Of a DNA stretch of 64,000 nucleotides, positions 19,910 to 29,349 are shown piece after piece. The notes beneath the pieces were generated by a model, which searched no databases, was not told the origin of the DNA, and saw only the letters and a list, made by a program, of their open reading frames with translations. Numbering within the stretch: the first letter of the stretch is position 1; every line of letters starts with the position of its first letter. A program made the position numbers and the translations under genes. The stretch covers positions 1 through 64,000 of the forward strand of contig NZ_CAKZKO010000046.1 in assembly GCF_937123705.1 (NCBI RefSeq). Reading direction: 5' to 3'. Source of the stretch: an uncultured Paraglaciecola sp. (GTDB taxonomy: Bacteria; Pseudomonadota; Gammaproteobacteria; Enterobacterales; Alteromonadaceae).

Positions 19910-20716
19910 TTACTCGTCATTTTGGTTAATCTGACTTAACCCTTGTTCTAATAAAAACTTATCAATGACATCTTTAACTCGACGTTCAACAGTAATATCC
20001 ACAGCATTAGACTCAGTGACAATCTCACATCCACCAGCAGAAATTTCAGGTGACTCAATCAAATCCCAGCGATGTTTTGTTATTTCTTCTGGGCTAAAGT
20101 GGTTATTCACCAATTCAATATCATCGGGATGCAAATGTATTTGATAGTGTTTTTCTTGAATAGGTAAAACTTTTAAACCTTCACTTAAAGCTTGAAAAAT
20201 TAAATCTGAATTGGTTTTAACTTCACTACGGATCACTCCTTTTGCCAGACTCACCGCTAGCAAAACTAATTCTTTTTCTAAGGCATTTTCAACCTTGGCT
20301 ACAGGATTTTGAATACTGTCAATTAGGCCTGCCCAACGGGTTAAATGCTGTTGCGCTTGCTCTTCTCCCTCAGCAAGTCCTTTACTGATCCCTTCTTCCA
20401 AGCCTTTTGCAAAACCCTCTTCATGACCTTTAAGTAACCCCACTTCCGAACCTTGGGCATGACCTTCGCTTTGCCCCTCGGCAAAGCCTTCTGCGTGAGC
20501 AGCCTCCCTAATGGCTTCAATTTCTTGTGCTGTTGGAGGGAGGACCTCTATTTCAGGCTCTGGTGGCTCATATTTCCAATTTGATTTATGATTAAAGGCG
20601 TTAGTGGTTCCGCTAGCAACGTCTTGATTGGTATCTTCAACATAGGGCAAATCCCATGCTTTAAACTCATCTTCTGGTGGGTTCTCATGCTGAACTTTTT
20701 GTTCGTTACTTGTCAT
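19910..20716 (-). CDS. fliH: Flagellar assembly protein FliH (FliI regulator)
   Basis: FliH binds and restrains FliI and anchors the ATPase complex to FliN. It has 268 residues. A striking glycine-spaced repeat with GxxxG spacing runs at about residues 70-120 (AEGFAEGQSEGHAQGSEVG, GLLKGHEEGFAKGLEEG), the well-known FliH glycine-repeat helix. The C-terminal domain contains LVLLAVSLAKGVIRSEV and the IHLHPDDIELV pattern. It lies 30 bases after fliG. Confidence 0.95.
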   Translation of the reverse strand: MTSNEQKVQHENPPEDEFKAWDLPYVEDTNQDVASGTTNAFNHKSNWKYEPPEPEIEVLPPTAQEIEAIREAAHAEGFAEGQSEGHAQGSEVGLLKGHEEGFAKGLEEGISKGLAEGEEQAQQHLTRWAGLIDSIQNPVAKVENALEKELVLLAVSLAKGVIRSEVKTNSDLIFQALSEGLKVLPIQEKHYQIHLHPDDIELVNNHFSPEEITKHRWDLIESPEISAGGCEIVTESNAVDITVERRVKDVIDKFLLEQGLSQINQNDE

Positions 20717-20746
20717 GCTTTATTCACCTTACAGCTTCGAACCTGA

Positions 20747-21784
20747 TCACAAGAATTCATCACCGCCACCACCACCAAGCATAATCTCTCCAGAGTCAGC
20801 TAAGCGCCGAGCCACTGATAAGATTTCTTTCTGAGCGGTTTCGACTTCACTAATACGCACTGGCCCCATAGCCTCAAGATCATCAATAAGCATTTCCGCT
20901 GCACGTTTTGACATATTCTTAGTAATTTTATCTCTAAGCTCGTCTTCAGCACCTTTAATTGCTTTGAGCAATGCGTCTTGCTGTACTTCACGCAAGATAG
21001 TTTGAATGGCTCTGTCATCAACATCTGCTAAGTTATCAAATACAAACATTAAGTCTTGAATTTGCTGACTCATTTCTTCGTCTTGTTCGCGAATTGCATC
21101 CATTAACTGCCCTTCGATATTAGTATCTAGGTAGTTCATTATGTCTGCAGCAGACTTCAAGCCGCCCATTTTCGCGGCTTGGGTTCCCGCTTGTCCGGCA
21201 AATTGTTTCTCCATTATTTCATTTAACTCTTGTAAAGCAGCAGGCTGTACTTCTTCCAAGTTCGCCACCCGCATCATTAAGTCCAAACGCACTTTTTCGG
21301 GGAATTGGCTGAGAATTTCGGCTGACTGTTCAGCATCCAAATACGACATCACTATAGTTTGAATTTGTGGATGTTCGTTGCGAATGATACTGGCGACTTG
21401 TTTAGAATCCATCCATTTTAATGAATCCAGGCCTTTGGCACCTGTGCCCATCAAGATCTGGTCGATCAAATTGGCTGCTTTATCCTCACCTAAGGCAGAG
21501 GTTAATGCACGCTTCACAAAATCGGTGCTTTGGAAACCAATGGTGCTGTAGTTTTGAATTTCTTCTATAAAATGTTGATGCACAGCCGTAATTTTTGCCT
21601 GAGTCATATCATCAATCTGTGCCATGGCTTGCCCTAACCTTTGTACCTGCTTAGGTTCCAAGTGTTTGAGAATTTGCGCAGCATCATCTTCTGTTAAACT
21701 CAGTAGTAAAATAGCGGCTTTATCCACACCTTCTAATTTACCTACATCGTAACTTGCTTCTTGTGTTTGTTCTTCGTCAGCCAC
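20747..21784 (-). CDS. fliG: Flagellar motor switch protein FliG
   Basis: FliG is the rotor protein that contacts the stator and couples FliF to the C ring. It has 345 residues. It carries the N-terminal FliF-binding region (LEGVDKAAILLLSLTEDDAAQILKHL), the middle EHPQ motif (RNEHPQIQTIVMSYL) and the C-terminal torque helix region (FDNLADVDDRAIQTILREV). The start is a GTG at 21782-21784 with GAGG upstream. It lies between fliF and fliH. Confidence 0.97.
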   Translation of the reverse strand: MADEEQTQEASYDVGKLEGVDKAAILLLSLTEDDAAQILKHLEPKQVQRLGQAMAQIDDMTQAKITAVHQHFIEEIQNYSTIGFQSTDFVKRALTSALGEDKAANLIDQILMGTGAKGLDSLKWMDSKQVASIIRNEHPQIQTIVMSYLDAEQSAEILSQFPEKVRLDLMMRVANLEEVQPAALQELNEIMEKQFAGQAGTQAAKMGGLKSAADIMNYLDTNIEGQLMDAIREQDEEMSQQIQDLMFVFDNLADVDDRAIQTILREVQQDALLKAIKGAEDELRDKITKNMSKRAAEMLIDDLEAMGPVRISEVETAQKEILSVARRLADSGEIMLGGGGGDEFL

Positions 21785-21821
21785 TATCTATTCCTCAAAC
21801 TGCCAAGTATTAAGTCTAAAC

Positions 21822-23522
21822 TTAATCATCAAGCATTAACCAGTTTTTAACTACTTGAGAAGATAATTCTGGCTCATTGGCTACCAGTGCTCTAACGGCC
21901 TTGAGTATATCTTCATCTTTATGCAAGTCTGGCAACATAAAGGTGCCATCTGCCGCAAATCCAACTTGCGATTCATCAAATTCTTCAGCTAATAAGTTAA
22001 TGGTTTCGTCACCTAAGTCTAGCCCTTCATCGGCATCAAACTCATCAGATTTCATATCGTCAGGATTAATCAGTTTACGTACCATAGGTCGTACTACCAC
22101 TAAGATAAGCAACGCTATAATGAAAATACCCCCACCGAGTTTTATGAGAGGCAAGAACTTAGGATCTTCCCAAAATGGTACTTCTGCCTGTGCTACTTCA
22201 CCTTCTCGATTAAACGGAATACTGACAACTTCTAACGAATCACCGCGAGTGACATCAAATCCAATTCCCCCTTGCAACAAACGGCGAATATCTAGTAATT
22301 CGGCTTGGGCTCTTGGCGTTGAGGATACTGTGCCGTCTGCAGCTGTTGTGTTCACATAGTCTAATGCAACCGACACACTGAGGCGGCGGATCATGCCCAC
22401 TTGTTGTTTGGTATGACTCACTGTGGTGTCTAATTCGTAGTTTCGGGTTTCTTCTTTATGGTTTCGTCCCGGTGTTTGCTGGTTTAAGTTGTTGTTGGCA
22501 CGCTCAGGAATATCTGAGTCCAAAGGTGGTTGATTCGTCAGCGCACCAGGAATACCCGCAATCACGCCACCAATACTGTTGTCTTCGACCGTCATTTCAC
22601 TACGTATAGCGGGCAAATCTGGATTGTAACTACGCTGAGTTTGTTCAACTGAGGTAAAGTCCATTGTCACATCAGCTTGAGCCGTGTAATTACCTATGCC
22701 TAAAACAGGAATTAAAATAGAGTCTATTTTGTCCATATAAGCGTTTTCACGCTTTTTTTCTATTTCATATTCTTTGCGAGATCGTGCCGATTCAGCACCT
22801 TGTGAGCCTGAATTCAGTAAACGCCCATTACTATTGGTGACTGTCACTCTATCAGGCTCGAGTCCTTGTACCGCAGAAGCAACAATATCGATAATCGCAT
22901 TCACTTCCCCTGTAGAAATAATCGAGCCGCGCCTAGTCGTTACCACAACTGTGGCACTGGCATGTTTTTCTCTACGAGCAAACACGTTCTCTTTGGGTAA
23001 GGCTAGCAATACTTTTGCTCGTGAAACCGGTTTCATTTCTTCAATAGTACTGGCAATTTGTTGCTCTCTGGCGTGTTTTAGGCGAACTTTTTCAACCCGC
23101 TGACTGACGCCAAACCCCATATCTTGCATGATGATATCAGCCCCTGCAGATTCACCCTGAGAGATACCTTGTCGAGTCATGCCTAATTTTATCTTTTGAT
23201 ATTCACCGCTGCTAACGTAAACCGTATTACCTTCTAGGCGATAATCAATTTGCGCCTGATCTAGATAATCTAGAGTTTCAATTAGCTCTTGTGTTTCCAT
23301 GCTCGCTAAGGGGCGATAGTCAGGCTCTTGCGCCCAAATCAAAATAAACACCGCAATGGCAACACAAATGACTAAGGCTATAATCAAGGTAATTTGGCGC
23401 ATCATATCAGTACTGCTGATGGTCTCCATAAACCCTGATTTTTGTTCGGTGCTCACGTCTTCTGGGTACATTTCAGTACCCATATCACTCATTGCTAATT
23501 CTGTACTTGCTGCTTCAGCCAC
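21822..23522 (-). CDS. fliF: Flagellar MS-ring protein FliF
   Basis: FliF builds the MS ring in the inner membrane, the base of the flagellum. It has 566 residues, two membrane helices (about 38-62, ITLIIALVICVAIAVFILIWA, and near 470, LGGGIFIIALLILVVVRPMV) and periplasmic ring-building motifs between them (ALPKENVFARREKHASATVVV). The C-terminal tail that binds FliG is acidic. The start is a GTG at 23520-23522 with AGGAG 8 bases upstream. It follows fliE by 10 bases. Confidence 0.97.
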   Translation of the reverse strand: MAEAASTELAMSDMGTEMYPEDVSTEQKSGFMETISSTDMMRQITLIIALVICVAIAVFILIWAQEPDYRPLASMETQELIETLDYLDQAQIDYRLEGNTVYVSSGEYQKIKLGMTRQGISQGESAGADIIMQDMGFGVSQRVEKVRLKHAREQQIASTIEEMKPVSRAKVLLALPKENVFARREKHASATVVVTTRRGSIISTGEVNAIIDIVASAVQGLEPDRVTVTNSNGRLLNSGSQGAESARSRKEYEIEKKRENAYMDKIDSILIPVLGIGNYTAQADVTMDFTSVEQTQRSYNPDLPAIRSEMTVEDNSIGGVIAGIPGALTNQPPLDSDIPERANNNLNQQTPGRNHKEETRNYELDTTVSHTKQQVGMIRRLSVSVALDYVNTTAADGTVSSTPRAQAELLDIRRLLQGGIGFDVTRGDSLEVVSIPFNREGEVAQAEVPFWEDPKFLPLIKLGGGIFIIALLILVVVRPMVRKLINPDDMKSDEFDADEGLDLGDETINLLAEEFDESQVGFAADGTFMLPDLHKDEDILKAVRALVANEPELSSQVVKNWLMLDD

Positions 23523-23532
23523 GTGTTAGCTC

Positions 23533-23859
23533 CTAAACCGGCATATTCATGATTTGTTTGTAGGCGTCGAGTACTTTATTTCGTACTTGCACTGTCGCTT
23601 CGAAGGCGATCCCCGCTTTTTCTTTTGCGACCATCACATCCGCTAGGCTCAAGTTCTTATCACCCATCTCAAATGCCTTGGCCATGTCTTTAGCCTCGAG
23701 CTGCATACCATTTACAGTGCCAATAGCATTACTTAGCAATTCTGAGAAGTTTGCAGAGGAAGGGTTACTCTGAATAACATTGGGTTGACCCAAGCCCACT
23801 TTTGACTCAAGGGCCATGCCTTGCATTTCTTGATAAAGAGACTGTGCTTTGATATCCAT
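23533..23859 (-). CDS. fliE: Flagellar MS-ring/rod junction protein FliE
   Basis: FliE links the MS ring to the proximal rod and is the first exported substrate. With the ATG at 23857-23859 the protein has 108 residues, matching the family. That start has GGAG seven bases upstream and is preferred over a TTG six codons earlier. The C-terminal part reads ALEKAGIAFE-like residues (KEKAGIAFEATVQVRNKVLDAY) and ends KQIMNMPV, canonical for FliE. It heads the fliEFGHIJ operon, with a near-consensus sigma-54 promoter upstream. Confidence 0.94.
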   Translation of the reverse strand: MDIKAQSLYQEMQGMALESKVGLGQPNVIQSNPSSANFSELLSNAIGTVNGMQLEAKDMAKAFEMGDKNLSLADVMVAKEKAGIAFEATVQVRNKVLDAYKQIMNMPV

Positions 23860-23918
23860 AGGATGCTCCACGTGCAAAAGACGTATTTCGTCATTTGAAT
23901 TAACTAACTACATCTATA

Positions 23919-23933
23919 GCAAGGTAAGTGCCA
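23919..23933 (-). promoter_or_regulatory. Sigma-54 promoter of fliEFGHIJ
   Basis: The minus strand reads TGGCACTTACCTTGC, a near-perfect -24/-12 promoter with TGGCAC and TTGC and the required 10-base spacing between GG and GC. The start site would be near 23907, about 48 bases before the fliE ATG. FlrC or FlrA encoded next door are the natural activators. Confidence 0.85.
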
Positions 23934-24090
23934 AATCATCAAACTTAAAAAAACAACAAATATCTATAATATTCAATAACTTAAATGTGATTCAGAAATA
24001 CCATCATGCGTCATAATTTTGACATTTCTTCCAAACTAACCTTGGGGCAGCTGACCTTTAGTATTTGCTTAAGGCGATCACTCACCCCCA

Positions 24091-24119
24091 AAAACAAAAA
24101 ACCACCTTGTTAGGTGGTT
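24091..24119 (-). terminator. Rho-independent terminator after flrC
   Basis: On the minus strand an 8-base stem AACCACCT/AGGTGGTT with a 4-base loop is followed by a T-rich tract. It lies about 37 bases after the flrC stop and separates the flrBC transcript from the fliE promoter. Confidence 0.85.
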
Positions 24120-24155
24120 AAAATTCTATCTGTTATGCTGTTAACTTGGGGATAA

Positions 24156-25508
24156 TTAAGCAGGCAGCTCAATCCCTACTTCACGCATTTTAGCAAGCTT
24201 GTAACGTAAGGTTCTGGGGCTAATCCCTAACCTTTCGGCCACATCTTTGCGGCGACCTTTACAACTTTGCAAGGTATCGAGAATAATTTGATGCTCTTGC
24301 TGACGCAATTCTGAGCCCAATTTACTGTTATCTTCTTCCACCATTTCAAGATCGATACGAGCGGTATCTGCCAAAGCGGATATGTCTTGCTCAATCATCA
24401 AATCTTGAGCATCAATTTGATTACCATCAGATAATATCAGCGCACGCTGGATCACGTTTTCTAGCTCTCGTACGTTACCCGGCCAATTGTGTTGTAATAA
24501 CTTACTGCGACCTGATGCCGTCAACTTTGATATTTCACAATTTTGTTTTTGACAATGACGTTCAATTAAGTGCTCGGCCAAGGGAATGATATCTCCCCCT
24601 CTTTTATCAAGGGGCAACCAAGTAAGCGGGAATACATTGAGGCGATAATATAAATCCTCTCTAAACTCACCGGCGTCTACGGTTTGTTTTAAATTACGAT
24701 TACTGGTGGCAATCACCCGAACATCCAACGCAATGGTTTTACGACCACCTAGTCGCTCAACTTCTTTCTCTTGTAAAACACGTAATAATTTCACTTGTAG
24801 GTTTAAGTCCATTTCACTGATTTCATCCAGTAAAATGGTGCCGCCTTGGGCCTGTTCAAATTTGCCCGGGCAAGCTTGTATCGCTCCAGTAAAGGCGCCT
24901 TTTTCATAACCAAACAATGTTGCTTCCAGCATATTTTCTGGAATAGCAGCACAATTGATAGCAACAAAAGGCTGTTGACTGCGATTGGATTGGTCGTGAA
25001 TATACCGCGCTAACACTTCTTTACCCGAACCACTTGGTCCCAAAACCATTACAGTAGCTTCTGATCTCGCCACTTTTTTGGCTAAATCGAGTAATTGCAA
25101 ACTGCTGGGATCATCAACCACTGGAGTGCAAGATTCTACTTTTTGGGCCGGAGCATAACGTCCAACCAAGTTAAGTAGCACTTCAGGGGCAAAAGGCTTG
25201 GATAAATAATCAGTTGCGCCGTCTCGCATCGCCTGCACCGCATCGTTTATGGTGGCGTAGGCAGTCATTAATAGTATCGCCAAATTGGGATGCTTATGTT
25301 TAATGTTTTTCAGCAAAGACAAGCCACTCATGCCGCCCATTTGAATATCGCTCACCACTAAGTCAACAGAGTGCTCAGACAGTTTTATCATGGCTTGCTC
25401 GCCACTGTCGGCTTCAATGACTTGGTAACCACCTAGCAAGAGGGTGTCGACTAAGGCTTCCCTTAAACCTGCATCATCTTCTACAATCAATACTTTTGCT
25501 TGACTCAT
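24156..25508 (-). CDS. flrC: Sigma-54-dependent flagellar response regulator FlrC
   Basis: FlrC is the NtrC-type activator of middle/late flagellar genes, phosphorylated by FlrB. It has 450 residues. The receiver domain has the phospho-acceptor D54 (VVSDIQM). The AAA+ domain carries Walker A GPSGSGKE at 157-164 and the sigma-54 contact loop GAFTGA at 204-209. The C-terminal Fis-type helix-turn-helix reads GRRKDVAERLGISPRTLRYK. The gene follows flrB by 3 bases. Confidence 0.96.
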   Translation of the reverse strand: MSQAKVLIVEDDAGLREALVDTLLLGGYQVIEADSGEQAMIKLSEHSVDLVVSDIQMGGMSGLSLLKNIKHKHPNLAILLMTAYATINDAVQAMRDGATDYLSKPFAPEVLLNLVGRYAPAQKVESCTPVVDDPSSLQLLDLAKKVARSEATVMVLGPSGSGKEVLARYIHDQSNRSQQPFVAINCAAIPENMLEATLFGYEKGAFTGAIQACPGKFEQAQGGTILLDEISEMDLNLQVKLLRVLQEKEVERLGGRKTIALDVRVIATSNRNLKQTVDAGEFREDLYYRLNVFPLTWLPLDKRGGDIIPLAEHLIERHCQKQNCEISKLTASGRSKLLQHNWPGNVRELENVIQRALILSDGNQIDAQDLMIEQDISALADTARIDLEMVEEDNSKLGSELRQQEHQIILDTLQSCKGRRKDVAERLGISPRTLRYKLAKMREVGIELPA

Positions 25509-25511
25509 TTC

Positions 25512-26708
25512 CTAGCTCCCCGCCGCATCGGCAAAATATTGTTGAGGCTGCGCTGTTTTGGTTGGCACATAACCTTGATGAACTAACTGATTAGCATCAA
25601 CTGTTGGCAAACACAGCGTGAAGCAGGCACCACCATCGGCCAAATTGGCGACTTGAATATTGCCTTGATGAGATTGTGCAACGCTTCTTACCACGGCTAG
25701 GCCTAAACCGGTACCATTGCTTTTAGTTGTATAAAAGGGTTCGAAAATACGCTTCATTGCTTCGCTTTGAATACCAGGGCCATTATCTGTAACCGATATA
25801 TTTACCCAACCTTGGTTATCACTTTCGCCACTGGCAGCAAGATGAATCACCGCTTGTTGAGGTTTTGCGGTTAACGCGTTATGAATAAGGTTTTGCAACG
25901 CCCCAGCTAAGGCGGTTTTATTCCCCATAATCACTACATCGGGATCGGGAACCGAAAGCACTAACTTTGCTTGTTGGCTCTGCACCATAGCATCTGCGCC
26001 TTGCTGTACTTCTTGCATTAGGCTTTTAAGAGATATTTTACTTATTACTTGCTGATCTCCACTTTTAGCGAACAACAACATATCATTCACTTGGCTCTCT
26101 AGGTCTCGCAATCGTGATACCAACTTGTCGCTGAACTTCTCTCGGGAGGCTTTGTTTAGTGTATTGTTAGACAAATTTGCCGCATAGAGCATAGCTGCAG
26201 ACAAAGGAGTACGAATTTGGTGAGCTAACGAAGCGACCATCTTTCCTAATGACGATAACTTTTGTAAATGCCCAATACGTTGCTGTAATTGACGGGTCTC
26301 GGTTAAATCAGTTAATACGATAAGTTGACCAGGCTCTAGCTCTAAAGGTGTGATGGATAATTTTACTTTACGCCCATCATACAGTGACACTTCATGACCA
26401 TCGTCCGCTTGTGGCTTAAAAGAACGGGCAATAATGGTACGCCAAAGCTGCCCCTCTAAGGGTTCACCTAGTAGTACTTTGGCCAAGTTATTCGACTGCT
26501 TGACTATACCTTTTCCATCAATCACCACCACGCCTGCGGGCATAACCTGAAGCAAATGCTGTAAACGGTTAGCCTGTAATCGCAAGGTGTTTAATTCTTC
26601 GTTGTTTGACGCAAAGGAGGCTTTATTTAAGGCGTCATGCCTCACGACTTCTTCCAACTCGGACAAAGTATGCTGCGATGTGTCAATTAAAAGATTGCTA
26701 GTACCCAT
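25512..26708 (-). CDS. flrB: Flagellar sensor histidine kinase FlrB
   Basis: FlrB is a soluble histidine kinase that phosphorylates FlrC. It has 398 residues and no membrane segment. A PAS-like region lies at about 50-140 (VMPAGVVVIDGKGIVKQSNN). HisKA has the acceptor H163 in LAHQIRTPLS. The ATPase domain shows NLIHNALTA, VTDNGPGI and NGTGLGLAV. The start is ATG 26706-26708. A candidate sigma-54 motif about 50 bases upstream would place flrBC under FlrA control, as in Vibrio. Confidence 0.95.
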   Translation of the reverse strand: MGTSNLLIDTSQHTLSELEEVVRHDALNKASFASNNEELNTLRLQANRLQHLLQVMPAGVVVIDGKGIVKQSNNLAKVLLGEPLEGQLWRTIIARSFKPQADDGHEVSLYDGRKVKLSITPLELEPGQLIVLTDLTETRQLQQRIGHLQKLSSLGKMVASLAHQIRTPLSAAMLYAANLSNNTLNKASREKFSDKLVSRLRDLESQVNDMLLFAKSGDQQVISKISLKSLMQEVQQGADAMVQSQQAKLVLSVPDPDVVIMGNKTALAGALQNLIHNALTAKPQQAVIHLAASGESDNQGWVNISVTDNGPGIQSEAMKRIFEPFYTTKSNGTGLGLAVVRSVAQSHQGNIQVANLADGGACFTLCLPTVDANQLVHQGYVPTKTAQPQQYFADAAGS

Positions 26709-26756
26709 AGATTCCTCACGTCAAAACTTAGACATAATAATTACAGGTTAGCTAAA

Positions 26757-26771
26757 GCACATGCCATGCCA
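26757..26771 (-). promoter_or_regulatory. Candidate sigma-54 promoter of flrBC
   Basis: The minus strand reads TGGCATGGCATGTGC. The -24 TGGCAT and GG/GC spacing of 10 fit sigma-54; the -12 element TGTGC is weaker than TTTGC. The start would be near 26745, about 37 bases before the flrB ATG. In polar flagellar systems flrBC is FlrA/sigma-54 dependent. Confidence 0.5.
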
Positions 26772-26877
26772 AAAATAATTCACTTTATTATCAACAGGTT
26801 AGCTTGTTTTTTGTTGAAGAAGTACGACGTCAATGAAATGACACGCTGAGGTAATTCAATATTAATTGAGGGGAAAA

Positions 26878-28314
26878 TTAGTCTTTACTAATGCTGTACT
26901 TACGCATTTTTTCAACCAAAGTAGTACGGCGCATACCAAGGGTCTCAGCGGCTCTGGCCACAACCCAGTCTTGGTGCTCTAAGGCTTGGGTAATCAAATT
27001 TACTTCTAACTCTGAGATATATTCCTTTAAATTGAGCCCTTGTGCTGGAAGTTCAGTGGACAAAGTATTATCAAGACGAGTGTCGTCATTAGCATCATCT
27101 TCATTATCAACACCACCGAACATCGCATTAATAGCCTCGCGCTCCAATAACTCTTCGGGATAGTCAGGCTCGTAGGCTGCCACATCTAGATGTTTATACT
27201 TACTGGGTAAATCACTCAAATCGATAAGTTGGTTAGGATACAAAATCATCAAACGCTCAACTAAATTCGACAATTCTCGTACGTTACCCGCCCAATTATG
27301 CTCCATAAGCGACGTTAATGCATTTTCTGTAAACTTAACTTGAGAATGATCTAACTCAAGCCTCGACAGCAGCTCTTGCAATAAAAGGGGAATATCTTCT
27401 TTTCGCTCCCTTAACGCTGGGCTATCGATTGGAAAAACATTTAATCGATAATACAAATCTTCTCTAAATTGCCCATCAGCAATCATGGTTTCTAAATCGC
27501 GATGCGTGGCGGCAATCACCCTAACATTACATTTAATTGGCTTAGTGCCACCGACTCTTTCATAGGTACGCTCTTGTAAAACCCGTAGTAATTTAACCTG
27601 CATTTGTAGCGGCATATCGCCAATTTCGTCGAGAAAAAGAGTGCCACCTTCAGCGAGTTCAAATCGCCCTTTGCGAGAGCCCACGGCACCTGTAAAGGCG
27701 CCTTTTTCATGACCAAAAAGCTCGCTTTCAAGTAATTCACCAGGGATAGCCCCGCAGTTAACCGGAATAAATATACTGTCGGTACGGTTTGACAAAAAAT
27801 GTACATTACGAGCTATCACCTCTTTACCTGTGCCCGACTCGCCCAAAATCAGCACATTGGCTTCGGTGGGGGCCACTTGCTCGATTAAATGTCTTACACC
27901 TTGAATTTGTTCGCTTTTTCCAACCAAACTTCTAAAAAGACGGGTTTTATTGCTTACGCTCGTCTTAGTATTTGGGCGGCTGCGTTTATATTCTTGGCAG
28001 CGATGCAACATCTGCGTGAGTTCAGGATAGGTAATGGGCTCGTTAATGGCGCCCACAATATTGGTTTGCGGCTCAAAAGCCTGATAATTGCCAACCAATA
28101 CAAAAGGGTGCTGAGGAAATTTTTCACTGATATCGCTAGCCAATTCGTGGCTTACCGCATCAATTAATACCGATTTAATATCAAGTTTTTCTTTAAGGGT
28201 TTCAACCGCTGAGGCAAATAACACACTAGTGCAAGACTCACCAAGAAAAGTCAGAATGGTACTCAGATTATTGGCCCGCGCAACGTCAGAACTAATAATC
28301 AAAATATTGCTCAT
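26878..28314 (-). CDS. flrA: Flagellar master regulator FlrA (FleQ family)
   Basis: FlrA is the top activator of the polar flagellar cascade and acts with sigma-54. It has 478 residues. The N-terminal FleQ-type receiver-like domain (about 1-105) is degenerate. The AAA+ domain has Walker A GESGTGKE at 158-165 and GAFTGA at 205-210. The C-terminal Fis-type helix-turn-helix reads [20 protein letters not shown]. FlrA homologues bind cyclic di-GMP; arginines near the receiver/AAA+ junction (KRSRPN, about 110-114) fit this. Its upstream neighbour is the flagellin gene, not the usual fliS. Confidence 0.95.
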   Translation of the reverse strand: MSNILIISSDVARANNLSTILTFLGESCTSVLFASAVETLKEKLDIKSVLIDAVSHELASDISEKFPQHPFVLVGNYQAFEPQTNIVGAINEPITYPELTQMLHRCQEYKRSRPNTKTSVSNKTRLFRSLVGKSEQIQGVRHLIEQVAPTEANVLILGESGTGKEVIARNVHFLSNRTDSIFIPVNCGAIPGELLESELFGHEKGAFTGAVGSRKGRFELAEGGTLFLDEIGDMPLQMQVKLLRVLQERTYERVGGTKPIKCNVRVIAATHRDLETMIADGQFREDLYYRLNVFPIDSPALRERKEDIPLLLQELLSRLELDHSQVKFTENALTSLMEHNWAGNVRELSNLVERLMILYPNQLIDLSDLPSKYKHLDVAAYEPDYPEELLEREAINAMFGGVDNEDDANDDTRLDNTLSTELPAQGLNLKEYISELEVNLITQALEHQDWVVARAAETLGMRRTTLVEKMRKYSISKD

Positions 28315-28460
28315 TCCACTTCAACCCTCATAATGTTTTTATAATCCACTGTATTGTATGTGATTTTAACCATTCAAGATGGGATAGCAATACTATTTAA
28401 AGCATTTTTAAAGGGAGTATATTTTTCATACAAGAAAATACAATTTTTAGAAACACCCAT

Positions 28461-28487
28461 AAAAAAAGAGCAGACAAGCTGCTCTTT
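28461..28487 (-). terminator. Rho-independent terminator of the flagellin gene
   Basis: The minus-strand transcript forms a 9-base stem AAAGAGCAG/CTGCTCTTT with a 5-base loop, followed by TTTTTTTA. It begins about 20 bases after the flagellin stop, so flagellin is probably monocistronic and flrA needs its own promoter in 28315-28460. I see no clear promoter there. Confidence 0.9.
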
Positions 28488-28506
28488 CTTTGAATAAAAC
28501 TAACTT

Positions 28507-29313
28507 TTACCCATTTAACAAAGACAAAACCTGCCCCTGCTGCTGATTTGCCATACCTTGTACCGCAAGGCTAGTTTGACTCAAAATGCCCGCAGCCGCA
28601 TTTTCGGACGTGGCTTGAGCAAAGTCAGTATCTTGGATACGGCTTCTCGCTGCTGATACATTTACATCAGCTTGGGTTAGATTACGCGCCGCACTTTCAA
28701 ATTGATTTTGGGTCGCTCCTAAATCAGCTCTAGCACCGCCCACAAACTCAGCCGCTTCATCGGCTATTGCCAAAGCATCCTCTGCTCCTTGCGCAGTGCT
28801 TAAATCTACATTAAGAATATCATCTAAACCCGCCGCTACGTCTTGGGTGGCCACGCCAATCTTTTGACCTGCGTTAGCGCCAACCTGAAAATCAATATTG
28901 CCATCACTAGACAATAACGACTTACCCGCAAATTCAGTTTGCTCAATAGTTTGCGAAATATTGTCTTGTAATTGCGTGACCTCCGCTTGAATAGCCTGAC
29001 GATCAGAGTCGCTTAACAAACCATTACCCGACTGCACCGACAATTCACGAATACGGTTCACATCTTCAGTGATCCCCGACAAGCCACCTTCAGCTACTTG
29101 CGCCAAAGACACCCCGTCATAAGCATTAGAAATAGCCTGACGATTGCCCTCAACCTGAGTCGTCAAACGATCAATAATCTGTTGCGCCGCCGCACCATCA
29201 GCCGCGCTATTAATACGCTTGCCTGATGCAAGTTTTTCAAGAATAGATTCTTGCTTATTTTGAACTTGTTGTAACAACGATGCGTTTGAATTGTTGTTAT
29301 TTACATTAATCAT
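28507..29313 (-). CDS. fliC: Flagellin (short type, D0/D1 only)
   Basis: This is the filament subunit. The start is the ATG at 29311-29313 with a perfect AGGAGG at 29320-29325; longer readings upstream lack flagellin sequence. The protein has 268 residues, much shorter than enteric flagellins. The N-terminal D0/D1 segment (NKQESILEKLASGKRINSAADGAAAQQI) joins almost directly to the C-terminal segment (ARSRIQDTDFAQATSE, ending QQQGQVLSLLNG), with only a small central region. Such short flagellins are known in Shewanella-type bacteria and are often O-glycosylated on D1. That agrees with the maf and nonulosonate genes further along. It has its own terminator and a leader hairpin. Confidence 0.95.
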   Translation of the reverse strand: MINVNNNNSNASLLQQVQNKQESILEKLASGKRINSAADGAAAQQIIDRLTTQVEGNRQAISNAYDGVSLAQVAEGGLSGITEDVNRIRELSVQSGNGLLSDSDRQAIQAEVTQLQDNISQTIEQTEFAGKSLLSSDGNIDFQVGANAGQKIGVATQDVAAGLDDILNVDLSTAQGAEDALAIADEAAEFVGGARADLGATQNQFESAARNLTQADVNVSAARSRIQDTDFAQATSENAAAGILSQTSLAVQGMANQQQGQVLSLLNG

Positions 29314-29326
29314 AGTTAACCTCCTG

Positions 29327-29349
29327 TATATCGGTAACCAGCCGATATA
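29327..29349 (-). promoter_or_regulatory. Leader hairpin directly upstream of the flagellin ribosome-binding site
   Basis: A perfect 8-base inverted repeat TATATCGG/CCGATATA with a 7-base loop ends one base before the AGGAGG of the flagellin gene (29320-29325). If it lies inside the leader RNA it could stabilise the mRNA or modulate translation. The CCGATATA half resembles a sigma-28 -10 box, but a start site there would leave no room for the ribosome site. Confidence 0.5.
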
